Below are positions 17,988 to 20,060 of a stretch of 20,060 nucleotides of DNA, in pieces (within the stretch, counting starts at the first letter, position 1; each line of letters starts with the position of its first letter). The DNA is from Cladosporium sp. IMV 00045 (taxonomy: Eukaryota; Ascomycota; Dothideomycetes; Cladosporiales; Cladosporiaceae). A model generated the notes under the pieces. The model did no database searches. It saw only the letters and a program-made list of their open reading frames with translations, and had not been told where the DNA came from. Location of the stretch: the NCBI GenBank assembly GCA_001931905.2, contig MSJI02000151.1, forward strand, positions 1 to 20,060, given 5' to 3'. Both the position numbers and the translations under genes were made by a program.

Positions 17988-18125
17988 GTGTTTTATGACG
18001 CGAATTTTTGGGAAAACAGCTTGTTTTGAAGAACTTGTCTTTATCGGGTACTTGTGGTGAAGTTAGGTTTCTAGCCAACACGACTGAGACTGATCCATGG
18101 CTAATGCGTTGTAGGGGCATCGATA

Positions 18126-19517
18126 CTAGAGGTGGCTCACGATTTCCTGCATAGCTGCCGGATTCCCTTTTCCGGCGTAATCAGCATACAAGGGTTGCGT
18201 CCCCGGGGTGGTCCTGAACGCTTCGTCAATAATATCCAACGCACCAAGCAACTCTTCTTCTGTCACCGTGATAGGAGGTGCCATGCGGAAAACGCCACCG
18301 AACGATGCCATCGTCGACAACTCTCCCCATAATCCCAGCTCCCCCATCTTCGCCCCAATGGCCTTGCCAATCTCAGGTGAGCCTTGCTTCGTCTCCCTGT
18401 CAGAGACCAGCTCCACGCCAGCCATGAGTCCTCTCCCACGCACATCTCCAATGCAACCGTAGCGTGACTGCAAGTCGCGCAACCTGGCTTGGAGGATCTC
18501 GCCGAGCCTGCGGGAGTGTGCTACGAGATCGTCTCTGACAACGATCTCAAGAACCTTCTCCCCAACAGCGGCCGGCAAGGGGTCATTAACATGCGTGGTG
18601 TAGAACAAAAAGCCCCGCTCTCGTGCCCCAGCGGCGATCTCATCGCTCGTGACAACAGCGCTCAACGGCAGTCCATTACCAAGAGTCTTCGACAGAGTCA
18701 GAATGTCCGGCACGACACCATCGTGCTCGAAAGCAAACATATCACCCGCCCTTCCAATCCCCGTCTGAGCCTCATCGACAATCAAAAGCATCCCTCTCCT
18801 CTCACAATGCTCCTTCAAAGCCTTCAAATACCCATCAGGAAGAACCAACATTCCTCCACTGCTCAGGATTGGCTCCGCAATCACAGCCGCCAGCGAGCCG
18901 CAAGACTGCTTATCGATCAGCGAAAAGCCATAGTCCAGCTCCGTCTGCCAGTCATACGATCCATCCGCGTGGCGGAAAATAGACCTATACGCATTCGGCG
19001 TCGGCAGCGCAAAATTCCCCGGCATCACGGGCCCATACCCTTTCCTCCCGTCATGGTACTGCGCGCCCAGCGCCGCGCCCGTCATGCCGTGCCAGCTGGC
19101 CGCCAGTCCGACGATCTCGAACTTGCCCGTGTAGCTCTTCGCCAGCCGTATGGCGGCTTCGTTGCTCTCGCCGCCGGTGCTCAGGAACATAGCCTTGTCG
19201 AGACCCGGCGGCGTGAGGCTCGTCAGCCTCTTGGCGAGAGAAATCACCGGCGGCGTCAGCATGCCGCTGAAAACGTGGTCGAGGCTACGAGCGTGGGAAG
19301 CTATCACTGAGGCGATTTCGTCGTTGCCGTGTCCGATCAGGCAGGACATTTGTCCCGAGGTGAAGTCGAGCATGCGGTGGCCTGTGGAGGTGTGAATGTA
19401 GAGGCCGGAGGCGCGGGTGATTATTTGAGGGTAGAAGGCGCTGCCGTAGGGGAGGAGGCAGGCTGATGCATCGTTTTCAAGTTGCTTGGTGTTGATGTTG
19501 GAGTAGATGTTGGTCAT
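18126..19517 (-). CDS. 2,2-dialkylglycine decarboxylase-like class III PLP enzyme
   Basis: 463-aa, intronless, fold-type I aminotransferase. Bacterial DGD decarboxylates 2-aminoisobutyrate and similar dialkyl amino acids and passes the amino group to pyruvate. Landmarks: STGGESNEAAIRLAK (113-127), SWHGMTGAALGA (141-152), AEPILSSGGMLVLPDGY (214-230), IVDEAQTG with Asp248, LTLSKTLGNGLP with Schiff-base Lys277, YTTHVNDPLPAAVG (306-319) and GDVRGRGL (357-364). DGD active-site residues recalled from the Burkholderia enzyme (Gln52, Trp138, Met141, Ser215, Lys272, Arg406) align with a constant +4/+5 shift to Gln56, Trp142, Met145, Ser219, Lys277 and Arg411. The alkali-metal ligands Ser80, Thr303 and Asp307 align to Ser84, Thr308 and Asp312. 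This argues against an ordinary GABA or ornithine transaminase. ATG 19517 is the first ATG in the open frame; no clear targeting peptide follows. It is probably cytosolic. Confidence 0.9.
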   Translation of the reverse strand: MTNIYSNINTKQLENDASACLLPYGSAFYPQIITRASGLYIHTSTGHRMLDFTSGQMSCLIGHGNDEIASVIASHARSLDHVFSGMLTPPVISLAKRLTSLTPPGLDKAMFLSTGGESNEAAIRLAKSYTGKFEIVGLAASWHGMTGAALGAQYHDGRKGYGPVMPGNFALPTPNAYRSIFRHADGSYDWQTELDYGFSLIDKQSCGSLAAVIAEPILSSGGMLVLPDGYLKALKEHCERRGMLLIVDEAQTGIGRAGDMFAFEHDGVVPDILTLSKTLGNGLPLSAVVTSDEIAAGARERGFLFYTTHVNDPLPAAVGEKVLEIVVRDDLVAHSRRLGEILQARLRDLQSRYGCIGDVRGRGLMAGVELVSDRETKQGSPEIGKAIGAKMGELGLWGELSTMASFGGVFRMAPPITVTEEELLGALDIIDEAFRTTPGTQPLYADYAGKGNPAAMQEIVSHL

Positions 19518-19608
19518 GTTTGCGGTCGATGTTTTGTTTTTTGTTGCGCGTAAGATATTGCGGAAGAGGATGATGTTTCTAACGATCGGCAACGAGACGA
19601 CATGGTGG

Positions 19609-19719
19609 CTTTATAATGCCTCTCGAGACCGACGATAGCTAATTGCTTTTCTTGTATACCTTGATTGGAGCTCCGTCGGTCGCCGTCGGTCGCCGTCGGA
19701 AAAGTCCCAACGTGATTGG
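19609..19719 (-). promoter_or_regulatory. Composite promoter of the dialkylglycine decarboxylase-like gene
   Basis: Reading toward the gene on the minus strand: CCAAT (19715-19719), an array of CGG/CCG triplets (19673-19699), CCAAT (19664-19668), an HGATAR word (plus strand CGATAG, 19633-19638) and TATAAAG (19609-19615), about 92 bp before the ATG at 19517. A further HGATAR lies at 19851-19856. The order and spacing are those expected of a regulated fungal promoter. Confidence 0.55.
19673..19699 (+). repeat. Tandem 10-bp repeat (CCGTCGGTCG, 2.7 copies) of Zn2Cys6-type triplets
   Basis: Two exact copies of CCGTCGGTCG are followed by CCGTCGG. The array presents CGG-N3-CCG and CCG-N1-CGG arrangements repeatedly. 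A single inverted half copy, GACCGACG, lies at 19627-19634. CGG triplets are the core recognised by Zn2Cys6 proteins. Confidence 0.75.
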
Positions 19720-20060
19720 TTGTTTTAAGAGGGCCGCTTCAACAAGATGGGAACACCCCGAGCAGTAGTTTTACAGCCGAGGACATTGTTTGCAGTGCTA
19801 AAAATGACTTGTAAATCAACATTGTCTTGACCAGTACTGACTCGTTTCAACTATCTAACCCTCCCGTCCACATGAGGTCCGTTGTCTTGCAGCACTTGCC
19901 ACTGGTTGAGTCTCTTTGGCCTTTGTCTGATCTTGTTTCGCCCAACGTTGTCTGTCGATTGACCGGCCCGTACATAGCGTTGCTGGATCATATATCGAGC
20001 AAGACTGCCAAAAAGAAAGAAATAAAGAGAAAACGAAAAAAAAAAAGAAAAAAAAAAAAA

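Larger units (their letters stand above)
19520..20060. other. Right-hand spacer: decarboxylase promoter region, ending in an A-rich tract
   Basis: No gene is recognised beyond the decarboxylase start. The last 50 bases or so (from about 20011) are nearly all A and G, ending in runs of A. This is a simple-sequence tract at the window edge and could also be a sequencing or scaffold boundary. Confidence 0.6.

Noticed and set aside
15855..19517. Secondary-metabolite gene cluster reading of the right end
   Set aside because: A Zn2Cys6 factor next to a PLP enzyme is suggestive, but no polyketide or peptide synthase, P450, methyltransferase or transporter is present; NIPA is a general Mg2+ transporter.
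19518..19592. 25-residue upstream extension of the dialkylglycine decarboxylase-like protein
   Set aside because: The extension would start at TTG and has no ATG; its mitochondria-like look (Arg/Ile-rich) is not supported by a start codon.

Overview
The window is a piece of a filamentous ascomycete (Pezizomycotina) nuclear genome. Protein-coding genes lie on both strands with spacers of roughly 0.1-1.7 kb. Spliceosomal introns are very short (56-95 bp), with GT..AG ends and CTGAC/TACTAAT-like branch sites. The gene content is eukaryotic and fungal: an ER Hsp70 ending in HDEL, a Misato/Dml1 protein, a NIPA transporter, a Zn(II)2Cys6 regulator and a GPI-anchored wall protein. The style fits Dothideomycetes (Mycosphaerellales-like), but that placement is only an impression.

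Layout, left to right. (1) 1-1410 (+): 3' end of a repeat-rich, proline-rich GPI-anchored wall protein, cut by the window edge. (2) 2374-4044 (+): Dus1-type tRNA dihydrouridine synthase, with an in-frame upstream ATG that would add a mitochondrial-type presequence and with an internal bipartite NLS. (3) 4857-5630 (-): EBP-family sterol delta8-delta7 isomerase, convergent with Dus1. (4) 6294-7880 (-): Dml1/Misato. (5) 8337-11345 (-): Lhs1/GRP170-type ER Hsp70. (6) A 1.7 kb divergent spacer holding a possible UPR element and a small inverted/direct-repeat structure that may be a degenerate MITE. (7) 13086-14454 (+): NIPA-type Mg2+ transporter, three exons. (8) 15855-17987 (+): Zn(II)2Cys6 regulator, four exons, 639 aa, resembling the TamA/DAL81 group. 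(9) 18126-19517 (-): a class III PLP enzyme closely matching 2,2-dialkylglycine decarboxylase, convergent with the regulator and 138 bp from it. (10) A promoter-rich tail ending in an A-rich tract.

Most of the window is housekeeping: tRNA modification, sterols, mitochondrial inheritance, ER folding and Mg2+ transport, with no sign of co-regulation. The part that looks like a system is the right end. A Zn2Cys6 regulator has clustered AreA-type GATA sites in its own upstream region. It lies next to a decarboxylating transaminase whose promoter carries tandem CGG/CCG triplets between two CCAAT boxes, plus GATA and TATA elements. I read this as a candidate nitrogen-regulated module for using alpha,alpha-dialkyl amino acids such as 2-aminoisobutyrate. 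The enzyme call rests on active-site residues visible in the sequence; the regulatory link is inference.
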